A stretch of DNA of 43,249 bases, from positions 1 through 43,249 of the forward strand of contig JABDFX010000015.1 in NCBI GenBank assembly GCA_013286315.1, read 5' to 3'. This document shows, one piece after another, positions 31,937-41,148 of this stretch. The notes below the pieces were generated by a model that saw only the letters and a list, made by a program, of their open reading frames with translations, did not search any database and had not been told where the DNA came from. Position 1 is the first letter of the stretch, and the number at the start of each line of letters is the position of its first letter. A program made the position numbers and the translations under genes. Source of the DNA: Bacteroidota bacterium. Lineage in GTDB: Bacteria > Bacteroidota > Bacteroidia > Chitinophagales > Chitinophagaceae.

Positions 31937-32221
31937 TTAACAGTAAATAGAGTGAGCCTTATGGATTACAAGGGTGGATAATAAAATCTGAAGTATCCAA
32001 AACAACCAGGTCCATCGTACGTGCAATTTTTTCCTGCCCTCATATCCAAAAAATTTTTTCCAGCCCATTTCTTTGTTTTTATCATACACCATATGTTCCA
32101 GAAACTTTTCTTCTATTTTTTTAAGATAAATGCCGATCCACTTAATGTCTTTATACAAAACAATACACTGACACCATAAAAAATAATTGAAACAGCAAGA
32201 AAGATCACTACCGAATTTTCA
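31937..32221 (-). pseudogene. Decayed membrane-protein gene fragment
   Basis: On the minus strand two frames together look like one protein: a hydrophobic stretch VVIFLAVSIIFYGVSVLF (about 32221-32168), then, after a frame change near 32158, KDIKWIGIYLKKIEEKFLEH, GWKKFF and a second hydrophobic helix WTWLFWILQILLSTLVIHK ending at 31937. The pattern helix, short basic/acidic helix, W-rich helix recalls small bacterial membrane proteins with a cytosolic loop. No start codon is credible upstream. Low-confidence relic. Confidence 0.35.
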
Positions 32222-32479
32222 ATTTATCTTAGAGCGCTTGATCAAAAGATCAATAATCTGTTAGTTCGAGTCTATCGAAGCGGAACCATTTACGATGCGA
32301 TTAAACACTCCATTCAAGCGATTTATGAAATTTTGAGCAGCACTTGATTGAACAAAGACTATTCGATTATAGAACTACTATATAAGTGATTCAGTTCCTA
32401 AACTGTTCCTAATTCAGACTAACTCTGCATGAATCAACGGAAAATATTTTCTGATAACGAAAGTACTGTGGAAACAGAC

Positions 32480-32493
32480 CGGTGAATTCACCG
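32480..32493. repeat. 14-base perfect palindrome CGGTGAATTCACCG
   Basis: A perfect dyad, followed four bases later by another partial copy of its half (CCGGTGA at 32499-32505), so alternative hairpins can form. Function unknown. Confidence 0.5.
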
Positions 32494-32700
32494 AAAACCG
32501 GTGAGCTCAATGGAAGTTCTTGTATAAAACTTCCCCAATTCCAATAAATCATAAAAATTCTCTGCCGAGTGTTATCCAAAAAATTGATGGAAGTAATTTT
32601 TGTATTAGAGTTTCTTACTTTAAAAGCTATTACGCCTTTCGTCTAAATCGAAGATCTATTATGAGATGACATACTTCATCAGCTAAGGCGATTGTTGATA

Positions 32701-32728
32701 TTTTCATTTGCTTGAATTCAAATGAAAA
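32701..32728. repeat. Perfect hairpin TTTTCATTTG / CAAATGAAAA
   Basis: Ten-base perfect arms around an eight-base loop (CTTGAATT). No T-run follows, so it is not a standard terminator. It lies in the non-coding gap between the defence operon and the RHS cluster. Confidence 0.55.
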
Positions 32729-32819
32729 AGACATCGCTTAATTTCTAACTCAAATAAGGGTTAACCCTGTTCAGGGTGATGGATTTTTAAATATGGTAAC
32801 TAACTAAAATCAGTAAACG

Positions 32820-32900
32820 CTAAGTGTTTCTATGTATTAAATCGTTTTTTTACGAAGTACTACTACTAAAAATTAGGTGGGCACTAAGTGTTTCCATGTA
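32820..32900. repeat. Direct repeat pair CTAAGTGTTTYATGTA-like
   Basis: Two copies of a 17-base sequence, CTAAGTGTTTCTATGTA (32820-32836) and CTAAGTGTTTCCATGTA (32884-32900), differ at one base and start 64 bases apart. They could be paired protein-binding sites or a small duplication upstream of the RHS cluster. Confidence 0.5.
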
Positions 32901-32964
32901 GAAAAAAAAATATTTGTTAAAAAAAATATTGTGATTTGAAAAAATGTTTTCATATTACATGAGT

Positions 32965-32997
32965 AAAAAATAATTAGCGTTCTAGTAATTATTTTTT
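32965..32997. terminator. Symmetric A/T hairpin, possible bidirectional terminator
   Basis: Perfect 12-base arms AAAAAATAATTA / TAATTATTTTTT enclose a nine-base loop GCGTTCTAG. The stem ends in a T6 run on the plus strand and, by symmetry, on the minus strand. The all-A/T stem is weak for a terminator, but the length and symmetry are well beyond chance. Confidence 0.45.
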
Positions 32998-33312
32998 CTC
33001 CGATGTAACAATCATCGCGATAATATCTAATCCTTCCGTACAAACCACTTTTTAATTTCCCACGACTCCTGAGACTTGATCTCCTTTGCTAATTGATCAC
33101 CTTTCCTATTGGTCTCTCGTGCTTGCAGTTATTGAACGGCTAAAAATATTTTTTTTAGCTGCATTAATATATCGTGTATTTCAAAATAGTAATATGGAAT
33201 CAAAAAGGAGGTCTTCGAAATAATTTATAACTAATAGCTCAAATATTTTAGATCTGATATAACTCTTTAGATCTCGACACCCCTTCCTTGTAACTATTAA
33301 ACTGTAGAAATT

Positions 33313-34752
33313 ATGTCTTCTGCCGTAACAGGAGTCTTGTGCCTGCTCATGATTTTCCCTGTCGCTCTCTTCGCGCAGAACGGATCACCCATTGATTCAA
33401 CATCAGGTATTGTTTCAGCAAAACTATCGGACAAATATATCAATGCCGTTGGCTCAAGGTCGGCAGAGTACCAGTCAGAGATGCAGCAAAAAACGGTTCA
33501 GTATCTCAACAAACTGAAATCTCAGGAGCAGACATTACAAAAGCAACTCAATAAAATCGATACCAATGCAGCGGTAAAAATATTCAACGGAAGCCAGCAG
33601 ACCTACGACAAACTCCAAAATGATCTGAAGAATAATTCTGAAAATGTTATTAAGAGCTGCGGTAAATATGTGCCGGGAATCGATTCTGCAATCACCTCAT
33701 TAAAATTCCTGCAACAGACTAACATAACCGGAAAGATCGGTTCAAATGTTTCACAGGTAACCACTGCGATGTCCAAAGTAAAGGCTTTGGAGGATCAGTT
33801 TAAGAAAACTGACAATGTAGAAGACTTTATAAAGCAACGCGAAGCATATCTCCAACAGAATCTTGCAAGTTATAATCTCCCGGGCCTTCAGCAATACAAA
33901 CAGGAGGCGGCCTATTACGCTCAGACAATGAGTGAACTGAAACAGGATTGGGATGATCCCTCACGCATAGAAGCTAAGGCGATCACGATTCTAAATAAGA
34001 TTCCTGCCTTCCAGGATTTCATGAAAAAGAATTCAATGATTGCAGGTTTGTTTAATCTTCCAGATGATTACAGTACTTCGGGACTAGGTGGACTGCAAAC
34101 CAGGGATCAGGTACAAAGTCTGATGCAGCAAACAATGGCAAATATGGGACCTAGTGGATCACAGACCGCTCAAATGAACATTGGGGATGGTCAATCTACG
34201 CTCACCGATCTACGCAGCAAACTCAATAGTGGCAGTTCAGATCTCGCCATGCCGAACGGACAAGGCAATAGCCAGCATACAAAAAGTTTATGGAAACGAA
34301 TTCAATATGGCTTCGACATGCAAAGCACGAGATCCAATTTTTACTTTCCAAGCCAAACCAATTTCGCGTTGACGGCAGGTTATAAATTAACCGAGGGTAA
34401 TACAATCGGAATAGGGATCAGTTATGCAGTGGGCTGGGGAAAAGATATCCAGCATATATCGATCAGTAGCCAGGGCATCGGGTTCAGATCATTCGGCGAT
34501 ATCAAATTTAAGGGGAGCTTTTACGGCAGTGGGGGCTTTGAATATAATTATGCCTATCCCTTTAACACAGTCAGTCAATTGGAGAGTTCAGGCATTTGGC
34601 AAAAGAGCGGACTGATCGGGATAACCAAGATGGTTTCACTAAAAAGCAAACTCGTAAAGAACACGAAGCTCCAGTTACTCTGGAATTTTCTCAGCTATTA
34701 TCAATCACCACAAACACAGCCGATCGTGTTCAGGGTCGGATATAATTTCTAA
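33313..34752 (+). CDS. Outer-membrane protein with coiled-coil domain and C-terminal barrel
   Basis: 479 residues with a signal peptide (VLCLLMIFPVALFAQ). Residues of about 35-240 are long helices rich in Gln, Lys and Glu (for example QSEMQQKTVQYLNKLKSQEQ), typical of coiled coil. A Gln/Ser/Gly-rich linker follows (about 265-320). The last ~150 residues are alternating amphipathic strands (SNFYFPSQTNFALTAGYKL, NTIGIGISYAVGWGK) ending FRVGYNF, the aromatic C-terminal signature of outer-membrane barrels. It sits 30 bases upstream of a giant YD-repeat-type gene, so it may anchor, export or present that protein (inference). No individual family name is assigned. Confidence 0.7.
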   Translation: MSSAVTGVLCLLMIFPVALFAQNGSPIDSTSGIVSAKLSDKYINAVGSRSAEYQSEMQQKTVQYLNKLKSQEQTLQKQLNKIDTNAAVKIFNGSQQTYDKLQNDLKNNSENVIKSCGKYVPGIDSAITSLKFLQQTNITGKIGSNVSQVTTAMSKVKALEDQFKKTDNVEDFIKQREAYLQQNLASYNLPGLQQYKQEAAYYAQTMSELKQDWDDPSRIEAKAITILNKIPAFQDFMKKNSMIAGLFNLPDDYSTSGLGGLQTRDQVQSLMQQTMANMGPSGSQTAQMNIGDGQSTLTDLRSKLNSGSSDLAMPNGQGNSQHTKSLWKRIQYGFDMQSTRSNFYFPSQTNFALTAGYKLTEGNTIGIGISYAVGWGKDIQHISISSQGIGFRSFGDIKFKGSFYGSGGFEYNYAYPFNTVSQLESSGIWQKSGLIGITKMVSLKSKLVKNTKLQLLWNFLSYYQSPQTQPIVFRVGYNF

Positions 34753-34782
34753 GGAATTGGATTTACTAAACATTCGTAAAAT

Positions 34783-37700
34783 ATGAAAACTAAAATCTTT
34801 TTATTGACTATTCTGATTCTACTGCGCCTGGAGAATATTTATCCGCAGTCGGGAAATCCATATATACCCAAAGTGCTTACTCCTTCTCCCACCGCAGCAG
34901 CGCTTATGAAATTCACAGATGTTCCGGTCAGCAAATACAATGGCACTGCGGACGTCAGTGTTCCGTTTTTTAATATTGAAACTAAGGACCTGACTATTCC
35001 GGTGAGTATTTCCTATCATACCGGGGGGGTAAAAATTAAAGACGAGTCCGGTCCGGTTGGTCTTGGTTGGGCATTAAATGCCGGCGGCATGATCAGCAGG
35101 GAATTCAGAGATCAGGACGATTTTGGAGGTGAATATTTTAATGAACCGGTGCCGGAGGTTACCTCCAATATCATTCCGCAGGGTGCCATTGGTCACCCGG
35201 CTACGTCTTTCGGCGACGGATATCTTTTCTTTTGTGATTATATCATGCATACTGGCCAGGGAGATTTGAATTATACTACTGCGTTGCAGGGTGGGGCTTT
35301 AATTTGGGACATGGAGCCGGATATCTTCAGCTATAATTTTCCTGGCCACAGTGGAAAATTTATTATTACCCGTGCGGGAAAAGTGTTAATGCAGAAACAG
35401 GAAAATATTAATATACAATATACTCCCGGCGGCGCGGCATTCACCATTACGGATGATCAGGGTAATGTATTTTATTTCGCAAACAAAGAACTGGTTGAAT
35501 CTGATAATTATGTTGGTTACAGAACCAGCTCCTGGATGTTGACTAGTATTTTTCCCCAGTCTGGTGAAGTGATCAACTTTACATATCAGACAGATAGTTC
35601 CTGGTCTTTTGTCCAGGCTGATACCTATGATACTTACCGAACCGGATGTACTGGTGCAGGACCTCACCCGTATATACCGGCAGCCAATCAATATTTAAAC
35701 CTCACTCTTCAAAAAATTGACTTTCCGAAGGGTCAAATTCAGTTTCAGATTGATGGAAACCGGGAAGACTTGCAGAACGGGAAAAAATATAATACGATCA
35801 CGATATACACGAAAGCAACTGGCACCAGCGCTTTAACATACCTAAAGGAATATGATTTGTATTATTCTTATTTTTTAGCCGGAAATACGGATCCGATTCA
35901 TTTTGAAAGATTGAGGCTTGATAGCTTAAAAGAATTATCCACAGGAATAAACCTTCCGCCTTACCGGTTTACTTATAATACTACTGGGAACTTTCTTGCA
36001 AAAAATGGACACGCCGTTGACCATTGGGGTTTTTATAATGGTCAGGGTGGTAATCAGACATACATCCCAACTTTTAGCGCGCTGGCAAATGGTACTTATA
36101 TAGATATAGAAGGAGCGAACCGTGAATCTGATTTTCAGTCAGCCAGTTGCTTTTCCTTAACACAGGTTACTTATCCAACAGGCGGCCACACTTCTTTCGA
36201 ATATGAATTAAACAACTATGATCAGGTTCGGTCTTCAAATGGTCCGGTCGATTTTCCTTTCTTAAAATTGATTCCGAAGAATTTCACTTTAAACTACAAC
36301 GGAAGAAGTACTCAAAGCGGTAGCCTGGATTTAAGTAATCTCTACCCAATTACAACTACTAGTACAAATCTTAACCTATCTGTGACATTCAGAGCCGCGT
36401 CCAATATGACGCCATATAAGAATACACAAGGTAAAATATACTTTGTATTTAATGGCGTTACATATGATGTGGATGCCTCTCAATGTGATACAATGCAGCC
36501 AGTATGTCATATAAATACTCAAATTATTATCAGCCGTGGTCAATCATATAATTGGTCTGTCTATATCGATCCATCCATTGATACTTTATTCGAAGGAATT
36601 ACCGCATTTTTTAACTGGCAGGAAATTGCTACAGCAAATAATCCTCATTTACCATTAGATGCCGGTGGACTCCGTATAAAAACAATTACAGACTATTCAT
36701 CAAATGGCATTGCTGCAAAAAAAAGACGGTATGCATACGATAATGAAACGCCGTCAAACTTATTTACCTATGGACGCTTAATGGCGCCTCCACAATACGC
36801 CAGATACGAGGATCTCTATTATTCAGCACCGCCTTACGGAAGCCCTCTTGGTTTTGCGTCGGGTAGTTATAATTGCACCAGTCTAACGCAGACGGGATCC
36901 AGTAATACGGCTGTCACCAGTGCGATCAATGGAAATATTGTGGGTTATGATACAGTAAAGGAATACATGGTGGACCCCATAACGGGTTTTGATATCGGCA
37001 AAACTGTCTACACCTATTTTAATTCAGCAGATACGATACTTCCATTTGCAGGATTTACGTTGCCAGGCGTGTCAAATATGGGAAATAACCTGAATGGGTC
37101 TCTTCTCTCTAAGATTGTATATAGAAACTCCAATAATACGTATTTCCCGGTGACAGAAACTGATAATTTTTATCATACCGAAAACAGAACGCCCCTTTAT
37201 TCTGGTAAATACACTATGCTATCGCTTACAAGTGGATACTCATCTGATTGTCCTGGCGGTAACTGCAATTCAAATGAATACCTCGCGGAATTTTATCCGT
37301 CGATCAAATCGGAAAAAATCCTATTTGATTCTACCTATGAGACATTATATGATCAGATAGACCCAACTAAGTTCATGTTGACAAAAAAATATTACGCCTA
37401 CGATAATCCCAAACATTACCAGGTTACCCGGTCATGGCAGCAGGACAGTAAAGGCAATACCATAGTAAATAATACAAAATTTCCGCAGGACTATATACCA
37501 GTGGGCAATACACTTACGGGAAATACGATCATCGACAGTATGATCAAACGAAACATGGTGAGCAACACTATAGAAACACGGGACAGCTTATATTTTAATG
37601 GGTCTTCTACGGGATTTGTAACCGGAGCCAAGCTAAACACATACAAGATATTGTCCAGCGGATCGATCAGTAAGGATAAGATGTATTCGTTAACTGTTGC

Positions 37701-40700
37701 GAGCCCGGTAGCGAATTTCAATCCTTATACAGTTAATAACAACGTAACCAGCCAGGATAGTCGTTACCGTCAGATGATCAGTTTTGATTTATACGACAAT
37801 CTGGCCAATATTCAACAATATACGTCCACAGACCAGATACCAATGTCATTTTTATGGGACTACGCGAATAATTATCCGATTGCTCAGGTAAAAAATGCGG
37901 TGAACTCAGATATTGCTTTTAGCAGTTTTGAAGCAGATGGAACAGGGAACTGGAATTTGACAACAGGAGGAGGAAACACATCACAGGTTTCGGTTAATGT
38001 AAATGCAGCCGGATCTAATGTAAATTTATTTCCAACTCAATCTTCCACTGGTGTTACAGAGAACGATCACAATCAAGGGACAACAGGCCAGGAACTCGGT
38101 GTGAAATTTACTTCAGCGGTTGCGGGTCAGATAAAGGGTATTCGCTTTTACAAAACATCCGGAAATACGGGCACACATATCGGTGAGTTATATTCTTCCA
38201 CCGGCACCAGACTGGCGCAGGCAACATTTTCAGGCGAAACCGCTACGGGATGGCAGACTGTAAATTTCACTTCACCGGTTTCGATCACCGCAAACACGAC
38301 ATATACCGCAGCATATTTCAGCAGTCTCGGAAATTACACAGAACAGGACAATTATTTCCTGCGAAATTCAGTAACAAACAGTCCTCTTACGGCGGCAGCT
38401 GATGGAACAAACGGATCTATTGGCGCCGATCCAGGGTCAGGACAAGGCACTTATAAATATACTTCTGCTGCCGCGTTCCCGAATCAGTTGTATAAGGCGG
38501 CCAATTATTGGGTAGATGTTATTTTCACACCTGCTACAACACCTTACGCTAATGCGGGCCCTACACAGACCACTACTTTACCTCTCTCAACGGTGGTTCT
38601 TGACGGCAGCGGGTCCACAGGATCTGTAACAAGTTTTAGCTGGACGAATATCTCCGGTCCTAGTACACCCGTAATTACATCAGCGACATCTACTTTCACA
38701 ACGGTCACAGGGCTCATACAGGGAGTGTATGTTTTTCAATTGTCTGTTAATTCTGGTGCCAGTACTTCACAGGTAACGATCAATGTTCAGGCGGCAGGAA
38801 CTCCGACAACCATTTTTACCAACCAGACAGTTCCAACTGCCACGCTGAATGATGGAACGGCCCTAGAAGTCGGAGTAAAATTCAGAGCATCGACAACAGG
38901 AACAATAACCGGCATCAGGTTTTACAAAACAACCGGAAATACAGGAACACATATTGGTGAAATGTATTCATATCCGGGAGGAACAAGACTGGCCCAGGCA
39001 ACGTTTTCGGGAGAGACCGCAAGCGGATGGCAAACTGTTTTGTTTTCAACGCCTGTTTCCATTGCAGCAAACACGACTTATATAGCTTCCTACTGGAGCG
39101 GTTCTGGTAACTATCCCAGTACTTCCAACTTTTATGGCAATCCGGTCATCAATGGTCCGCTGACCGCTCTGGCGGATGGTACCGATGGTCACAATGCGGT
39201 ATACAGTTACAGTACAGTACCCGCGTTTCCCACAACTTACACGACCATGTTTGACCAGCCAAATTACTGGGTAGACGTTATGTTCCTACCAAGTTCAGCT
39301 CCTGTGCCAAGTGCCGGAAATAATCTATCGGTGACTCTGCCCGTGTCATCGGTTACGTTGAACGCGAATAATTCTATAGGGAATGTTTCAAACTACCTCT
39401 GGACAAAAGTTTCGGGTCCAGGATCTCCGATAATAGTTTCTCCTAACAGCGCTACAACGAATGTCACTGGTTTAAGTGCTGGTAGCTATGTTTTCCAACT
39501 GGCTGCAAACGGCGGAATCAATAGTGCTTATGGCGGACTGACGGGCTCAAAATCTTATAATCTGGCGGGCAATACCATAACCAAAACAGGGTTAACAACC
39601 GGGAAAAAATATACGTTATCTTACTGGAGCAGAGGAGGCGTCGTTTCTGTTTCAGGTGCAACATCGACCAGCACTATAGGAAGATCGACTAACGGCTGGA
39701 CATATTACGAGCATGTTTTAACTACAACGGCTTCCACAATTTCAGTTACAGGTTCCAGTTATATCGATGAACTCAGATTGTATCCTCAGGGGTCACAAAT
39801 GACAAGTCTGACATACACGCCATTGGTAGGTACTACTACAAGTAATGACCTAAACAGCGAGATAACTTTCTATGAATATGATAGTTTGCAACGACTTAAA
39901 AACATCAAAGATTATATGGGAAATATTACAAATAATTTCCAATATAACTATGCAAAGGCATGTACCGTTTGTAATATTCCAATGCTGACCTACGCCAATA
40001 CTCCAACCATCAGCTACCCAGTAGGAGTATTTAATCAATGGAATCAGTTGCTTGGAAACGCTACTACGCAGGCACAGTACATTAGTATTTGGAACGCTGA
40101 TGGGAGTAATAGCGCCATAGGTACACTTAGCGCCGGAGCTGATTCCATGCATTTTATTTTAACTGTGAATACCGGTCAAAATTCTCCAGGATTTGTAACA
40201 GGATGCAGATATTATCAATATGACTTGTCATATAATTTGCTTGACGGAATATTGAAACGAACTGGAGAATATGTGGATTTTGGCGACGGAAGCAGCCTTT
40301 TCCTGGGTAAAACAGTTGCAGATACATTGGATATTCTGAAAGGTGCAACAACCTCAATTATAACATATGATGGCACTTTAACCAACGCTTATTTTGAGCA
40401 TCATTATCTGGATAGCTCGTTAAAGACGATAACTATTTACCACAATGATGGGACTGAAATTGTTGGGCTGGACAATGCGCTGGCGCCGGCTACAAGTTTA
40501 ACATTGTTAAAAAATGTTAGAGGAAATTATCCACAGCACATGTCGGGAATAGCTAATTCATCTTATCAGCAAAATACAGCTAATAGTATTTCGGCCATTT
40601 ATAACTGGAATACAATTAACTCGCTTACATTATTTTATCTCAACAGTGGTGACGGGGGCGTAAATACCTGCGCGAATATGGGGTATGCCCAGGACTTTAT

Positions 40701-41139
40701 GAAAAATAATAAAGGACTGAGTACCATCAGAACGGCTTTCAATCCGTCTGACATCTGCTATTTCGACCCGACATTTAAGCTAAGTACGTTAAAGAGTGAC
40801 TGGAATACTTACTTCACAAACCTGCAGCAAATATTTATTTGTGATGAACATTGGAATCGGGAAGACCTATCGGCCCTTGTTCACTTGAACACGTTTGTAT
40901 TGGTGAACGGGAATCAGAATCATTCTAATAACCTGACCGGAAATCCTCCGACTCCAATACCGACATCTGTATTAGATAATATAATAAATCAAATAGCGGC
41001 GGGAGCAGGGCGTAATGTTTCAAACGGCGGGATCAGCATATTTACAGGGGGAACTAGCCGCAGTTCGGCCAGTGATGCTGCCGTCACATTACTGAAATCG
41101 AAGGGCTGGGTTATTTATTTTAATAACATTCCAATTTAA
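34783..41139 (+). CDS. Giant surface YD/RHS-type protein with DUF4082-PKD insertion and LRR-like C-terminus
   Basis: 2118 residues with a signal peptide (MKTKIFLLTILILLRLENIY). The N-terminal region (about 40-115) carries the Bacteroidota YD-repeat signature KYNGTADVSVPFFNIETKDL, SISYHTGGVKIKDESG and VGLGWALNAGG. YD-like beta segments continue to about 1045 (KKRRYAYDNETPSN and similar). Residues 1045-1065 (SSFEADGTGNWNL) begin a ligand-binding-like domain that is interrupted by DUF4082 (about 1101-1251), PKD (1252-1338), a second DUF4082 (1360-1503) and a second PKD (1504-1577). It resumes at 1578 with GGLTGSKSYNLAGN, and YD repeats recur (YEYDSLQRLKNIKDYMGN). The last ~220 residues are LRR-like (LSALVHLNTFVLVNGNQ, TLLKSKGWVIYF). 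Probably cell-surface or secreted. Confidence 0.85.
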   Translation: MKTKIFLLTILILLRLENIYPQSGNPYIPKVLTPSPTAAALMKFTDVPVSKYNGTADVSVPFFNIETKDLTIPVSISYHTGGVKIKDESGPVGLGWALNAGGMISREFRDQDDFGGEYFNEPVPEVTSNIIPQGAIGHPATSFGDGYLFFCDYIMHTGQGDLNYTTALQGGALIWDMEPDIFSYNFPGHSGKFIITRAGKVLMQKQENINIQYTPGGAAFTITDDQGNVFYFANKELVESDNYVGYRTSSWMLTSIFPQSGEVINFTYQTDSSWSFVQADTYDTYRTGCTGAGPHPYIPAANQYLNLTLQKIDFPKGQIQFQIDGNREDLQNGKKYNTITIYTKATGTSALTYLKEYDLYYSYFLAGNTDPIHFERLRLDSLKELSTGINLPPYRFTYNTTGNFLAKNGHAVDHWGFYNGQGGNQTYIPTFSALANGTYIDIEGANRESDFQSASCFSLTQVTYPTGGHTSFEYELNNYDQVRSSNGPVDFPFLKLIPKNFTLNYNGRSTQSGSLDLSNLYPITTTSTNLNLSVTFRAASNMTPYKNTQGKIYFVFNGVTYDVDASQCDTMQPVCHINTQIIISRGQSYNWSVYIDPSIDTLFEGITAFFNWQEIATANNPHLPLDAGGLRIKTITDYSSNGIAAKKRRYAYDNETPSNLFTYGRLMAPPQYARYEDLYYSAPPYGSPLGFASGSYNCTSLTQTGSSNTAVTSAINGNIVGYDTVKEYMVDPITGFDIGKTVYTYFNSADTILPFAGFTLPGVSNMGNNLNGSLLSKIVYRNSNNTYFPVTETDNFYHTENRTPLYSGKYTMLSLTSGYSSDCPGGNCNSNEYLAEFYPSIKSEKILFDSTYETLYDQIDPTKFMLTKKYYAYDNPKHYQVTRSWQQDSKGNTIVNNTKFPQDYIPVGNTLTGNTIIDSMIKRNMVSNTIETRDSLYFNGSSTGFVTGAKLNTYKILSSGSISKDKMYSLTVASPVANFNPYTVNNNVTSQDSRYRQMISFDLYDNLANIQQYTSTDQIPMSFLWDYANNYPIAQVKNAVNSDIAFSSFEADGTGNWNLTTGGGNTSQVSVNVNAAGSNVNLFPTQSSTGVTENDHNQGTTGQELGVKFTSAVAGQIKGIRFYKTSGNTGTHIGELYSSTGTRLAQATFSGETATGWQTVNFTSPVSITANTTYTAAYFSSLGNYTEQDNYFLRNSVTNSPLTAAADGTNGSIGADPGSGQGTYKYTSAAAFPNQLYKAANYWVDVIFTPATTPYANAGPTQTTTLPLSTVVLDGSGSTGSVTSFSWTNISGPSTPVITSATSTFTTVTGLIQGVYVFQLSVNSGASTSQVTINVQAAGTPTTIFTNQTVPTATLNDGTALEVGVKFRASTTGTITGIRFYKTTGNTGTHIGEMYSYPGGTRLAQATFSGETASGWQTVLFSTPVSIAANTTYIASYWSGSGNYPSTSNFYGNPVINGPLTALADGTDGHNAVYSYSTVPAFPTTYTTMFDQPNYWVDVMFLPSSAPVPSAGNNLSVTLPVSSVTLNANNSIGNVSNYLWTKVSGPGSPIIVSPNSATTNVTGLSAGSYVFQLAANGGINSAYGGLTGSKSYNLAGNTITKTGLTTGKKYTLSYWSRGGVVSVSGATSTSTIGRSTNGWTYYEHVLTTTASTISVTGSSYIDELRLYPQGSQMTSLTYTPLVGTTTSNDLNSEITFYEYDSLQRLKNIKDYMGNITNNFQYNYAKACTVCNIPMLTYANTPTISYPVGVFNQWNQLLGNATTQAQYISIWNADGSNSAIGTLSAGADSMHFILTVNTGQNSPGFVTGCRYYQYDLSYNLLDGILKRTGEYVDFGDGSSLFLGKTVADTLDILKGATTSIITYDGTLTNAYFEHHYLDSSLKTITIYHNDGTEIVGLDNALAPATSLTLLKNVRGNYPQHMSGIANSSYQQNTANSISAIYNWNTINSLTLFYLNSGDGGVNTCANMGYAQDFMKNNKGLSTIRTAFNPSDICYFDPTFKLSTLKSDWNTYFTNLQQIFICDEHWNREDLSALVHLNTFVLVNGNQNHSNNLTGNPPTPIPTSVLDNIINQIAAGAGRNVSNGGISIFTGGTSRSSASDAAVTLLKSKGWVIYFNNIPI
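37981..39513 (+). repeat. Two tandem DUF4082-PKD coding units (~786 and ~747 bp)
   Basis: Within the giant gene two units start with codons for SQVSVNVNAAG (37981) and SQVTINVQAAG (38767). Each encodes a DUF4082 with GVKF, GIRFYKT, GNTGTHIGE, RLAQATFSGETA and YWVDV, then a PKD with LSTVVLDGSGS or VSSVTLNANNS and YVFQL. The DNA is also clearly related over long stretches, so the duplication is not ancient relative to the rest of the gene. Confidence 0.8.
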
Positions 41140-41148
41140 AAGACAAAT

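Larger units (their letters stand above)
31629..33312. other. 1.7 kb AT-rich gap with hairpins and decayed sequence
   Basis: No intact gene is convincing between the HNH gene and the RHS cluster. The left part has a decayed membrane-protein gene (minus strand, 31937-32221) and, on the plus strand at 32188-32345, a 50-codon open stretch (including EFSIYLRALDQKINNLLVRV) of no known family. The right part holds several strong hairpins and a short direct repeat, annotated separately. The right part also contains ACCCTGTTCAGGGT (32764-32777), a 14-base dyad. No tRNA or integrase was found that would explain how the island arrived. Confidence 0.5.

Noticed and set aside
22081-33312. Island borne on an integrative element with att repeats
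   Set aside because: No integrase, transposase, tRNA or matching direct repeats were found at the two edges by reading.
34783-41139. Toxin domain at the C-terminus of the giant YD protein
   Set aside because: The C-terminus reads as LRR-like structural repeats without catalytic motifs, and no immunity gene follows.
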